From Mikania micrantha (taxonomy: Eukaryota; Streptophyta; Magnoliopsida; Asterales; Asteraceae), in the NCBI GenBank assembly GCA_009363875.1, contig CM018680.1:58553563-58617562 (forward strand): a stretch of DNA of 64,000 nt. The letters run 5' to 3'. The notes below the pieces were generated by a model. That model was not told the origin of the DNA. It ran no database searches and saw nothing but the letters and a program-made list of their open reading frames with translations. Shown one piece after another: positions 22,520-34,042 of this stretch; the first letter of the stretch is position 1; each line of letters opens with the position of its first letter. Made by a program: the position numbers and the translations under genes.

Positions 22520-23744
22520 AATTTCATTACAAGGTTCTGATTTATAATTGTTTTAAACATAATTGGGCCGGTTTCCCCCCTTGTTACTATAGCCGAAGTA
22601 AAATAGGTTCAATTGGACCTCGGTTCGAACCCGATCAAACCCAAGACCATAGGGCTTTTAATCAAGCCATCCAAACGAGTCTCATTGTGATTTTAATTTC
22701 ATTAATTCAGCAAAATCATGGGGTTATTATATCCTAACCCGTTTCGAACTCAAACATACTCCCCATTGATTCAAATTGATTAAATTGGTTAATAAAAGAT
22801 GTTGAGCTCATGAGGTTTCATTGAACAGAAGATTTCGACCCTATCTGGGTCGTTTAATTTGAAAACTAATTCCATTTACATCAAAATCCCCAATTCATTT
22901 TGTTCTTAGAACCCTAGAACTTGATCTCCTATCTTTCGATGTTTAGAACTGAAATTGGCATGTGCTTATCCTTAGTCGAATGCGTCTGAAACTAACCATA
23001 GCAATTAATTTGATTCTTGAACTCGTTTGATCAAAAACCCCCAAACCCGTTTTTACTTAGAACCCTAGAATTCGAATTCAAAGCATTCGATGTTATTACA
23101 CAAAATTGACTTATGTTTAACCTTAATCGGCCATATTAGAAGGTATTGGAGTGATTACTTACTTGTTTAGATATTGAATTGATGTACTTCGACTTTGGGT
23201 TGAATTTCGGCCACCCCCTCGATCGAACTCACTATCCACGACTTGTTGTTTCCAATTGATGGATTTCACAACCCCTAATAATGCCGACTAGAGTCTCTGG
23301 TTTGTCAATTTTGCAAATTTTGATCGAGACATATGATTTTGATGGTGAGATGTTACGGTTTCGACTCTTGATCATCCTTTTGGTTTAATTCGACAGATTA
23401 ATGACTCAATAACTGAAGATAACTGTTATTCCTCATTATTGTGATCATTAAACAAGTTTAATTCGGGTTTAATTGCCTATAAATATGAAAATCGAATTCA
23501 ATTTGGTGTTTTGGCCTAATTTTGACTTTTCAAAGTCAAAATCCTTGCATTTTAACATAATTACAACTAAATCATTGCAATTGTAATGTTTAAAACTTGT
23601 TTTGCACCATTATAACACTTGAAATTCATTTTTGTTCGCTTACATAACATTTCGGTTAATTCTAAAGTTAACGGAATTAATCCGGAATACCGAATTGTCA
23701 CTAATCGGCCCATTGGAATATTATTGGGCTTGATTAACCCAATT

Positions 23745-23860
23745 GGACCTCCTAAATACTATTGGGCCTACTTTGGGCTCATTGGGCCTACCTTGGCCTT
23801 ACTGGGCCTACCTTGGCCTTACTGGGCCTTCTTGGGCCTTACTGGGCCTTACATGTATTG
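23745..23860. repeat. TGGGCC-rich tandem repeat in the gypsy LTR
   Basis: About six copies of an 18-20 base unit around TTGGGCCTACCTTGGCC. The same stretch is at 32,770-32,885. The 85-codon frame it creates (23,619-23,876; 32,645-32,902) is rich in G, L, P and W and is not called a gene. Confidence 0.8.
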
Positions 23861-23921
23861 TTGGCCTGTGATCTAACCACTTTCAGTTAACACGGTTAAT
23901 CCGAAAAGTCGGATTGTCACA

Positions 23922-23940
23922 TCATCCCCTTGTTGAAGAA
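23922..23940 (-). other. Polypurine tract of the gypsy element
   Basis: On the minus strand CAACAAGGGGATGA directly precedes the 3' LTR. A second copy of this end motif lies at about 24,738-24,775. Confidence 0.7.
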
Positions 23941-24735
23941 ATTTTCGTCCCGAAAATTAGTAAATGTTAGGAGTAGTTAGGAAACTACTTACAAGTTTAA
24001 ATCGTACGTGATAGTGTGATTTGATCATTCCATGTGCTTGTGTGTATTCACACACAAAATCTAATGCTTGCAACATCACAACTAAATGTGATCGTTCAAT
24101 ATGACTGTTTGCGTGTGCACTAGTTAGTTCACCTAACTGTGACTGTTTGTGTTTGATCATACAGTGTTGTGTAACCTCACACATAGTGAATGTCTATAAC
24201 TGTTTGTACTATGCAACCCCGCACATAGCAAAATGTATGTAACTAATCATGCATGTACTACCATAACATATAACATATGAAATGTAGCACCTAAAATGTA
24301 TAGAATGTAATGTAGCACAAATGTTTGTAACAAAACCAATTGAATAAAGTGTTTATATAATGTACTATGTAATCTCACACATAGCAAATGTTTGAATATG
24401 TTTGAATGTAGTCGACAAAATAGAAACTTCCAAAATTCATGCGTACCTGTAAATTCACGAGTACATGGGCCCCTGTATTCGTCAATTTACCTTACACAAT
24501 TATTCTGGTTCCTTCTACATGTAACTCCACCATTGTTTAACCGTTCATGATTGTACTACCATGAAATGTAGTACATCAAATATAATGCTTGAAATGTAGT
24601 ACATTGTTTGAAATCAATCATGTATGTGCTACTGTGAAATGTTTGTGTTTGCATTCTGCAAGTTGTTTATACTAAAATCAATAGTACAAGGTGTTGTACA
24701 AGGTGTTTGTGCTTACGGGTAAAGTGTGAAATATC
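23941..24735. other. Non-coding spacer between gypsy pol and its 3' LTR
   Basis: About 800 bases without a gene. TGTAGTAC/ACTACAT-type words and CACACATAGCAAATG recur. It separates two copies of the end motif (TTTCGGGACGAAATTTCC-like plus purine tract), one at the pol end and one at the LTR. Confidence 0.6.
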
Positions 24736-24759
24736 ACATCATCCCCTTGTTGAAGGAAA

Positions 24760-27700
24760 TTTCGTCCCGAAATTTAACGTGCATTCTTAATGTTTGTTGT
24801 TGTTCTGAATAAGTGGGGATACTTTTTCATCATTTGGTCTTCCCTCTCTCATGTGAATTCAGGACCACGTCTTGAATTCCACCGAACTTTGACTATCGGA
24901 ATCTTGCTTTGTTTTAAATTGTTTGACCTCTTGGTCCATAATTTCTACTGGTTCTTCAATAAATCGTAACTGTTCATCCACTTGTATTTCCTCCAGTGGT
25001 ACAATCAATGTCTCATCAGAAAGACATTTCTTTTTAAATTCGATACGTGAAAAACATCATGAACTCCACTGAGTTCATCCGGTAATTTGAGTTGATACGC
25101 AACCGGACCAATCCTTTATAGAATCTCAAAAGGTCCTACGTACTGTGGACTAAGTTTTCCGCGCTTGCCAAATCTTATCACACCTTTCCAAGATGATACC
25201 TTTAGAAGAACTCGGTCTCCTACTTGAAATTCCAACGGCTTACGACGTTTGTCAGCATAACTCTTCTGTCGATCCAGAGCCGCTGCCATATGGTTCCGGA
25301 TTTGAACTATCTTCTCTGTCGTTTCGTGTACTAATTCAATACCTGTAATCTGACTGTCACCAACTTCAGCCTAACAAACTGGTGAACGACATTTGCGACC
25401 ATACAAAGCTTCAAACGGTGCTGCCTGAATACTTGTATGATAACTATTGTTGTAAGAGAATTCCACTAACGGTAAGTGGTTTTCCCAGCTACTACCAAAG
25501 TCAATTACACAAGCTCGTAACATATTCTCGAGCGTTTGAATCGTACGTTCACTTTGACCGTCGGTCTGTGGATGATAGGCGGTGCTCATATCCAAACGAG
25601 TCCCCAACAACTTATGAAGTGATTTCCAAAAGTTAAATCGAGCATCCTGGTCTGATATGATAGAGATCGGCACGCCATGCCGTGCTACCACTTCCTTGAT
25701 ATAAATGCGAGTCAGTTTCTCCATCTTATCAGTTTCTTTGATTGCTAATAAGTGTGCAGCTTCCGTTAATCGATCAACAATTATCCATATCGTATCACAA
25801 CCACTCGGTGTATGGGGTAACTTAGTAATGAAGTCCATCGAAATCTGTTCCCATTTCCATATTGGTATTTCTGGTTGTTGTAGCAAACCAGGTGATTTAT
25901 GATATTCAACTTTGACTTTCGAACAAGTCAAACATTTGCTAACATACCTAAAAATGTCGGCTTCCATGTGAGGCCACCAATGCAGTGCCTTGATCCCAGT
26001 TGTTCTTCCATTCCTCGTAAGGATTCCTGTACCAAGTTTTCTTTTTTCAAAGCCTCGAGTTGAGCACTGCGTACCTTGTCAGGTAAGTCAGTATGTATCG
26101 TCATCATAAGTGCACGAACCCGTCTTGTTGAAGTGTCTTTTCTGCTTAGAGCATCAGGTACCACTTTAGCTTTTCCCGGTTGATATTTAATCGCGCATTC
26201 GTAGTCGTTCAACAACTCAACCCATCGTCGCTGTCTCATGTTGAGTTCCTTCTGATCAAAGATATGTCGCAAACTCCTATGATCAGTGTAAATGGTAAAC
26301 TTAGTTCCATACAAATAATGCCTCCAAATCTTCAAAACAAAAACCACTGCTCTTAACTCCAAGTCATGAGCAGTGTAATTCTTTTCGTGTGGTCGTAGTT
26401 GTCTTGAAACGTAAGCAATCACCTTATCACTTTGCATCAACACACCTCCCAAACCCTGTGCAGATGCGTCACAATACACCACAAAGTCTTCTGTTCCTTC
26501 TATAAGGACAGAATCGGTGCACTGCAGAGTTTCTGTTTCAATAATTGGAACGCAGTTTCCTGTTTATCCGTCCAGTTATACTTCGTTCCCTTATGCGTAA
26601 GAGCTGTAAGTGGTTGAGCGATCTTTGAGAAACCTTCAATGAATCGTCGATAATAACCCGCCAATCCAAGGAACTGTCGTACCCCGGTAGGGTCTTTGGT
26701 GCTTCCCAATTCTTAATCGCTTCAATCTTCGCTGGATCAACATGTATGCCCTTTTCGTTGACTATATGACCCAGAATTTGTACTTCTCGCATCCAGAAAT
26801 CACATTTCGAGAACTTAGCGTACCATTGTTCTTGTTTCAATAACTCTAGCAGTAATCGAAAATGTTCAGCGTGTTTCTCCTCAGACTGTGAATAGATGAT
26901 AATGTCATCAATGAAAACAATGACAAACTTATCAAGATAAGGTTTACAAACACGATTCATGAGATCCATGAATACAGCTGGAGCGTTTGTCAACCCAAAT
27001 GGCATGACCAAGAACTCATAATGGCCATAGCGTGTTCTAATTTGCTGTTTTAGGAATATCCTTCTCCTGGACTCTGAGTTGATGGTAACCCGATCTGAGG
27101 TCAATCTTCGAGTAGTAACTCGAATCTTGCAACTGATCAAACAGATCGTCAATTCTAGTTAACGGATACCGGTTCTTGATAGTAACCTTGTTCAGTTCCC
27201 GGTAATCGATACACATACGGAAAGTCCCGTCCTTTTTCTTGACAAACAAGACTGAAACTTCCCAGGGTGAAAAACTAGGTCGTATAAAGCCCTTATCCAA
27301 CAACTCTTGCAGTTGTGTAGATAACTCTTGCATCTCAGATGGTGCAAGTGGTTAAGGTGCCTTGGCTATCGGTGCTACGTTTGATGTAAAGTCGATTCGA
27401 AATTCCACCCGTCTGATAGGCGGTAATCCCGGTAAGTCTTCTGGAAATACTTCAGGAAATTCACAAACCACTGGGATATCTTCGATCTTCTTCTCAGCTA
27501 CCGGCTTCTCAGTTATAAGTGCTTTAACTGCTATATGATCTTTACGCAGACATTTGTGTGCCTTCATACAAGATATAAGACGCAGTGGCGTACTGCTATT
27601 CTCGCCTTGTACATAAAATGTCTCTCCATGTGGATGAGGTATACGAACTACCTTTTCCTGGCATACTATTTCAGCCTGGTGTTTCGACAATCGGTCCATG

Positions 27701-28005
27701 TCAATGGCTACATCAAAACTGCCTAAGGCAATAGGCATAAGGTCAATGTCAAGTGTTTGACCCATTAGGTCAAGAGTACATCCCTTAAGGATATGTCCTA
27801 CTACAATTAACTTGCCACCAGCTAGTTCTACAGTGTATAGGTTTTCTAAGGCAGTAAGACTAATACTTAACAATTCACAAGATTTGCTAGATACAAAACC
27901 CCGATCTGCACCAGGGTCAAATAACATAGAGGCAGAGTGATAATTCAAGAGAAACGTACCCGTAACGATGTTGGGATCTTCCCATGCCTGACGTCCTCCA
28001 ATCAC
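24760..28005 (-). pseudogene. pol: Gypsy pol: protease, RT, RNase H, integrase, chromodomain remnant
   Basis: Polyprotein for replication and integration. The protease is at about 28,005-27,700, with LFDPGAD where the active site is normally D-S/T-G. RT runs from about 27,330 with RMCIDYRELNK, FGLTNAPAVFM and the YVDD-equivalent FIDDIIIYS near 26,900. RNase H is at 26,480-26,150 with VYCDASAQGLGG and YTDHRSL. The integrase has a zinc-finger remnant near 25,940, then SMDFITKLP, SDQDARF and SERTIQTLEN (25,860-25,480). The chromodomain-like end is at about 24,960-25,050. Breaks: TAA at 27,352-27,354, TAG at 25,371-25,373, and frame changes near 28,010, 27,042, 26,690 and 25,945. The protease active-site change alone would probably stop processing. 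Confidence 0.88.
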
Positions 28006-28009
28006 AACA

Positions 28010-29138
28010 GTCCTGTTCTAGCAATATTTGTGTTGTTGTTGCTGTTTCCTTTTGTAGTTATGTCATTAGCCCTTCTTTTCTCGAGTTGTGGGCACTCCTT
28101 CTTGAAATGTCCTGATAAGCCACACTCAAAACATCATTTCTGTGTGTTGTTCCGGATGAGTGAGCTTGCCTGAAGTTCCCCTCGACAGTCTTTTGCCACA
28201 TGGCCTATCTTTCTGCATCGCTGACATCGGTACTTGTTACATTGATTCCCAAAGTGGTGGAATCCACATTTGTTACACTTCGGGCATCTACCCTTATACC
28301 CTCCCGATGTCTGTTGGTTATTGTTTGGATTGTGATGAGTCTTGTTGGATTCCTGCTTGCGATTTCTCTGAGATGACTGCTGAGTGAAATTCTTGGAATC
28401 AACGCTATCCCACTTTCTTTTGTGGTCTCCCGCCTTAGCTGTTTCTGTTCGTTTGGGTAATGTTCCCCGTTGCATCGTTTGATCAGTCAGTTGGTGTGCC
28501 AGTCGAACAGCTTGCTGTATGGTAGTAGGATTTGCAGATATGATCAATTTTCGAACCTGAGATACCAGCCCTCCAATGTATCTCTTGATCCACTTGCTAG
28601 ATGGGGTTGCCCTGTGCGGTAAGAGTCTTGCTAATTGCTGGAATCGAGTAGTGTATTCTTCAATATTAGAACCTTTCATCTTGAGTTGCCCGTATTCATC
28701 CTCAAGTTTTTGCATTTCATTACGGGAACAATACTCCTCCTACAACAGGATTTTGAATCCGATCCAAGTAAGTGCATTGGCTGTATTCAAACCGAGTGTC
28801 TGTACGATAGAGTTCCACCATGTCAAGGCTGAACCCTCCAAAGTACCAATAGCGTATCTGACCTTGTTTTCTTCCGGACAATTGCACATCTCAAACACCG
28901 ATTCTAACTGTTCAATCCATCGAAGAAGTCCAACGGCTCCTTCCGATCCTTTGAAATTACGTGGTTTGCAATCCAAGAATGTCTTGAACGTGCACATTTG
29001 TGGGTTTACCAGTCCCCCCGTTGAATCATGTGGTCCTGTTTGGTATGTTTGCGTATAGTTTGCGATTGTCTCGGTAATTCGAGTGTTAATAAGTGCCTCA
29101 ACTTCCGTTGCGGTCATGTTAATGTTTCCTCCAACCAT
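28010..29138 (-). pseudogene. gag: Gypsy gag with three zinc-knuckle-like motifs
   Basis: The start is chosen at the ATG 29,138 (MVGGNINMTATEVEALI). The capsid-type region contains LLRWIEQLESVFEMC and ALTWWNS, matching the retrotransposon gag family. The frame is interrupted by TAG at 28,740-28,742 and continues in the same frame with EEYCSRNEMQKLEDEYGQLK. Basic and Asn/Gln-rich sequence follows, then the Cys/His motifs CPKCNKCGFHHFGNQC, CQRCRKIGHVAKDC and, beyond a TGA at 28,134-28,136, CFECGLSGHFKKEC. With two stops no full gag can be made without readthrough. Confidence 0.87.
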
Positions 29139-29383
29139 GATCTTCCTATTTACAAATATACATAATGAGACTACACCCATCGCATAATCATCACTCATGC
29201 ACAAAGTAAATATGTAACACACTACCATAGCCATTAAGGTAACAATTCTTAATCATTTATGATAAACTAGTGCTTACAATTGTTTGTCAAAGAGACGCAA
29301 AACAACTAAACACGGAATCTACTTTTATGAGTACAACCCACCCATATAAGTTTGTTAATTGAAAGATAAATAACATAAAGTAG

Positions 29384-30130
29384 CTAAACTCCAGCATTTG
29401 GTGGTGCAACACTAGGAGATGAATCAGCCTGTTCTGGTGGACCACTCTCTGCACCATGACCATACTGTATATGTTCGGTGACAAGTATCAATGCTTGCTC
29501 GGCCAAATCCACGACTACATTAGTTCCATCTATAGCCGCATTAGATAGTGCAATGGCCTCTTCGGCCCTTGCCTCGGCCATAGCCGCACGTAATTCCATC
29601 TCTTGTTGTCGTGCCTCGGCCATAGTTGCACGAAATTCAGCATCTTGAAGTCGGTTGGTGAGTTCAACAATAGCCTTTCGCATCATTTCCACATCCTCCA
29701 CCAGATTCTCATGTAATTCATCTGTACGAATCAGTTCCTCCTTAAGACTCCTCCATTTATCCATAATCCAGTTGTTGCTTTCCAACAATCCTGTGATTGC
29801 CCCTGCCGCCTCGCGCATATTACGGATCTCTCGATCCATACGTGCCACGAATGCAACAAATGCTTGCTCTAGCGGATACCCTAGAGCCGGTAATGTCCAT
29901 ATGCCAGTAGTAGATGAAGTAGCGGATGGAGGAGGCACTCTCTCCTCGCGTACCCAGCTACGGATGAGATCAGGGAACCATTGCCAATAATGGCTGCTCC
30001 CTCTGGGTCTAATGTGAATATTCTCGCCATAGTGAATAGTATCATCCACTGGCTCCAGTTTCCTCTTTTTAGCTGCTTCAATTTCCACATGTGACTCCTC
30101 ATCAAGAATACGCTTAGACGATGATGCCAT
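29384..30130 (-). CDS. Extra 248-codon coiled-coil ORF upstream of gypsy gag
   Basis: The first ORF after the primer site, on the sense strand of the gypsy element, intact from ATG (30,130) to stop. The N-terminus is charged with a basic KKRK stretch (residues 20-23). The middle part (about residues 95-215) is rich in Glu, Ala, Arg and Met with heptad-like spacing, such as LRAAMAEARAEEAI, and should form a coiled coil. There is no Cys/His box, no hydrophobic segment and no signal peptide. I do not recognise a named domain. A classical Tekay element has one gag-pol ORF here, so this is an addition. It could be a structural accessory or an N-terminal gag part made separately. Confidence 0.65.
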   Translation of the reverse strand: MASSSKRILDEESHVEIEAAKKRKLEPVDDTIHYGENIHIRPRGSSHYWQWFPDLIRSWVREERVPPPSATSSTTGIWTLPALGYPLEQAFVAFVARMDREIRNMREAAGAITGLLESNNWIMDKWRSLKEELIRTDELHENLVEDVEMMRKAIVELTNRLQDAEFRATMAEARQQEMELRAAMAEARAEEAIALSNAAIDGTNVVVDLAEQALILVTEHIQYGHGAESGPPEQADSSPSVAPPNAGV

Positions 30131-30239
30131 ATCTGTTACATAATGCCATATGTAAGTGCATACAAACTATCGTGTAAGCAAGTGTGTCTAATGTCTACAG
30201 TTATAGTCTAAGTCTACCAATGCAAACCTAGTTCGCTAT

Positions 30240-30262
30240 AACCAATGGCTCGGATACCAATC
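30240..30262 (-). other. Primer binding site of the gypsy element
   Basis: On the minus strand, two bases after the LTR, TTGGTATCCGAGCCATTGG. It matches the initiator tRNA-Met complement TGGTATCAGAGCC apart from one base. Confidence 0.8.
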
Positions 30263-32947
30263 TGTCACACCCCCAATTTCCAACTAACGGAATTATACCG
30301 TTTGGGAACGTGACAAACCAGGATCTCAGATCATTAGACATAACGAAGACCTCTATATGAATTTCAAAACATATGTTGGTCTAAAACTGTAATATCAAAG
30401 TTTCAATGTTTGCGGAAGCGTTTTAAAACCAATAACAATACGTAACGGTTTGAAAATGTAAAGTACAATTTCAATAACATTCCATGTCTTAATTGATCAA
30501 AACTAAAACACTTGAACTGAAATGCATGCATGAGACTCAACATCCTAGTCCCTGCTTGTCCTTGCTTGTGTCTTAGTGTCCTGAGAAAACATGTAAATCA
30601 AGTCAACACAATGGTTGGTGCATACACAGGTTTAAGCATTCACAATGTTCAAAACAGCAGTTTGAATATCAAGTTTGTAGATAACATAATCACACATGCA
30701 CAGTCATGATAGCTAGTCATATAAACTATTTACACAAGTGGTCGACACCGAAGCTGACGAGTTGCCATGCTATAGCATGTTTTTGCCTTAACAATATTGT
30801 CTAGCACGAACAATAGTAATGTGTGTGTTTGGTCAGTCAAACACCTGCGTAGGTCCCACCTACCAAGTGATGTTTGTCAAACCCAATAGATCTATCTTCA
30901 ACTACCACGCTTTGCGCTACGGCAAATTAAACGGTTCGAAATGGAAGGCTTTGTAATGCTATGTTTGCACTTAATGTAAACAGCTAACTCATGCAAGTGA
31001 TATGTATCTAAAAGCGTTTGTTGCACATGTTTTCTCCCCCCAAAACAGTTAAAATAAGAAAGGGGCCGTGTACGCACCTTTGATAGTGAATAGAATGATC
31101 ACGTGTTCGCGAGAGTACGTAGAATAACTTCTACGAAGAATCTGTGAAATTATAATAACGTGTCGTTATTTGAAATGTCAGAATCTTGATTGTAGTCATA
31201 TAAGTGTTAACACACCTATATTGAGTTGTTAGAAACGTTCATACGAAAGTATGCACGATTTTTAGTTCATTCAGTTAAATTATAAAAGTATACGCGATTT
31301 CGTTTAAACACGCAATTATACACGATCATATTTTTGGGTTAAAATATAAATTTTATTATTTTATTTTATTCGAAATTCCGTTACGGTTCCAACGAAACTT
31401 GAACGGGTTAAATCGGAGTTCGTATGCGAGAGTTATTGTAAAAATACTAAAAATAGTTTTAAATCCCTAAAAATGGTGGAACCCGGAATCGAACCCGCGA
31501 CCACTCCCTCACAACACACCTTGCTTACCAACTCATCTAACTCCAATTTCATTACAAGGTTCTGATTTATAATTGTTTTAAACATAATTGGGCCGGTTTC
31601 CCCCCCTTGTTACTATAGCCGAAGTAAAATAGGTTCAATTGGACCTCGGTTCGAACCCGATCAAACCCAAGACCATAGGGCTTTTAATCAAGCCATCCAA
31701 ACGAGTCTCATTGTGATTTTAATTTCATTAATTCAGCAAAATCATGGGGTTATTATATCCTAACCCGTTTCGAACTCAAACATACTCCCCATAGATTCAA
31801 ATTGATTAAATTGGTTAATAAAAGATGTTGAGCTCATGAGGTTTCATTGATCAGAAGATTTCGACCCTATCTGGGTCGTTTAATTTGAAAACTAATTCCA
31901 TTTACATCAAAATCCCCAATTCATTTTGTTCTTAGAACCCTAGAACTTGATCTCCTATCTTTCGATGTTTAGAACTGAAATTGGCATGTGCTTATCCTTA
32001 GTCAAATGCGTCTGAAACTAACCATAGCAATTAATTTGATTCTTGAACTCGTTTGATCAAAAACCCCCAAACCCGTTTTTACTTAGAACCCTAGAATTCG
32101 AATTCAAAGCATTCGATGTTATTACACAAAATTGACTTATGTTTAACCTTAATCGGCCATATTAGAAGGTATTGGAGTGATTACTTACTTGTTTAGATAT
32201 TGAATTGATGTACTTCGACTTTGGGTTGAATTTCGGCCACCCCCTCGATCGAACTCACTATCCACGACTTGTTGTTTCCAATTGATGGATTTCACAACCC
32301 CTAATAATGCCGACTAGAGTCTCTGGTTTGTCAATTTTGCAAATTTTGATCGAGACATATGATTTTGATGGTGAGATGTTACGGTTTCGACTCTTGATCA
32401 TCCTTTTGGTTTAATTCGACAGATTAATGACTCAATAACTGAAGATAACGGTTATTCCTCATTATTGTGATCATTAAACAAGTTTAATTCGGGTTTAATT
32501 GCCTATAAATATGAAAATCGAATTCAATTTGGTGTTTTGGCCTAATTTTGACTTTTCAAAGTCAAAATCCTTGCATTTTAACATAATTACAACTAAATCA
32601 TTGCAATTTTAATGTTTAAAACTTGTTTTGCACCATTATAACACTTGAAATTCATTTTTGTTCGATTACATAACATTTCGGTTAATTCTAAAGTTAACGG
32701 AATTAATCCGGAATACCGAATTGTCACTAATCGGCCCATTGGAATATTATTGGGCTTGATTAACCCAATTGGACCTCCTAAATACTATTGGGCCTACTTT
32801 GGGCTCATTGGGCCTACCTTGGCCTTACTGGGCCTACCTTGGCCTTACTGGGCCTTCTTGGGCCTTACTGGGCCTTACATGTATTGTTGGCCTGTGATCT
32901 AACCACTTTCAGTTAACACGGTTAATCCGAAAAGTCGGATTGTCACA
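30263..32947 (-). repeat. 5' LTR of the gypsy element
   Basis: Same structure as the 3' LTR, two bases longer through extra C residues at two homopolymers (about 31,036 and 31,600). Holds the tRNA-like module at 31,474-31,544 and the intron-like signals at 31,077 and 30,581 (minus strand). Confidence 0.95.
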
Positions 32948-32952
32948 TAGAC
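32948..32952. repeat. Target-site duplication tagac, right
   Basis: Second copy of the gypsy target duplication; the host gag frame resumes at 32,953. Confidence 0.95.
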
Positions 32953-34042
32953 CAAGCCAAAACTCAACTTTCTAAAATTTCAGTAAAATGTGAACAATTT
33001 GATTATTCAAGCAAAGTTTTAGAAAACATGGTAAGCATACAATTCAAAAGGGATAATAAGGGTCTTGGTTTTAAGGAGTGTGCACCACCCTTTAACCATA
33101 ATTACTCATGCATGCCAAGGATCAACACATCTGTTGATGACTTGGAATTGGATTCTAGTCGTGCTTGTGATTTCCCCACCAAACCGGTTATGCTCACAGC
33201 TGACCCTGTTATGACTAATGATTCTAAGGTTTGTGCAGAAAAACTAAGTGTTGCAGGTTTAGAGGAGAAGAAGGTAGAAAGAAGTGCTGGGAGGAGCACA
33301 GATTGTTCAACATCTACAAGACAATCATCTTTTGTTCCAAAAACTGATTTTGTTGGAAAATTCGATGAAATTGACATTAATCTTAATGATATGTTGAAAC
33401 ATTTTCAAAAAACATTTGCTATAAAATCAACCTTTTCTCCTTTGACAGCACAAACTGCACCGGCTCATTCCACAGTTACTAAAGAGGAATGTTCACAGTT
33501 GAACCCTAACTGTGAACCTTATATTCCAACTGGGTCATTGGAACAAATTCCTTCAAACTCATCCTCAAGTCAAAGTAACTGTGATGTAAAGCCCTTTGAT
33601 CCAATTGAATTTCACCAAAAGGTCTGCTGTTATGCATGTGGGAAACCAGGCCACATTGCTAGAGACTGTCTGCACCGACCTACTGAATTCTTCTATGGGA
33701 AGAATCAGAAGGTCATACCTAAGGCTAAACCGGTTAACAAACATGTGAGGACTGTACCATCCTCCAAGCCTAAGGCAACCTCTCAAAAGGGAACTCAGAC
33801 TCAGACTCCTTCCACTGCAAAAAGACATAAGAAATCATACAAAACACAATCTGGTTTTCATAAGCAAACTCCAAGGATTTTCAAAACTAAGATAAAATCA
33901 GTTGACCAGGGCAGTGGAAGCATGACAAAACATATTAAGCTCAATTCAGAAAGACCTAAACCCAAACCCAAGGATAGAGTTTCTTCTATTACCAAAGTAC
34001 CTAAATCTGTTATGATTTGGGTACCTGTTTCTCATTAATTGA

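Larger units (their letters stand above)
21239..23921 (-). repeat. 3' LTR of the gypsy element
   Basis: On the minus strand it starts TGTGACAATCCG and ends GGGGGTGTGACA. It carries a TGGGCC-rich tandem stretch (23,745-23,860), a tRNA-like module (22,449-22,519) and intron-like signals (donor at 22,052, acceptor at 21,557, minus strand). Confidence 0.95.
21239..32947 (-). mobile_element. Tekay-type gypsy (chromovirus) retrotransposon nested in copia gag
   Basis: Two ~2.68 kb LTRs (21,239-23,921 and 30,263-32,947) flank a minus-strand coding region in the order extra ORF, gag, protease, RT, RNase H, integrase, chromodomain remnant. RNase H before integrase identifies gypsy. The C-terminal stretch at about 24,960-25,050 resembles the Tekay/Del chromodomain (start IVPLEEIQVDEQLRF). 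It has at least four in-frame stops and four frameshifts in gag-pol, although the LTRs differ by only about ten substitutions and two single-base indels by my count. Confidence 0.93.
19610..34038 (+). pseudogene. gag: Copia gag, split by the gypsy insertion
   Basis: Nucleocapsid/capsid polyprotein that would package the element RNA. The ATG at 19,610 opens a frame with a UBN2-type gag region (about residues 20-230), a CCHC zinc knuckle CYNCDQPGHFAREC near residue 380 and a charged coiled-coil-like part up to 21,238. It is broken by a TAA at 21,092-21,094; the same frame is otherwise open to the gypsy insertion point. After the gypsy element and one TSD copy, it resumes exactly in phase at 32,953 and runs to TAA at 34,036-34,038. 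That part holds a second knuckle, CYACGKPGHIARDC (about 33,625-33,667), and a basic tail. Total length would be about 900 codons. The next gene, pol, is in another frame. Confidence 0.85.

Noticed and set aside
23619..23876. An 85-codon gene identical at 32,645-32,902
   Set aside because: It lies in both LTRs of the gypsy element and is made of TGGGCC tandem repeats.
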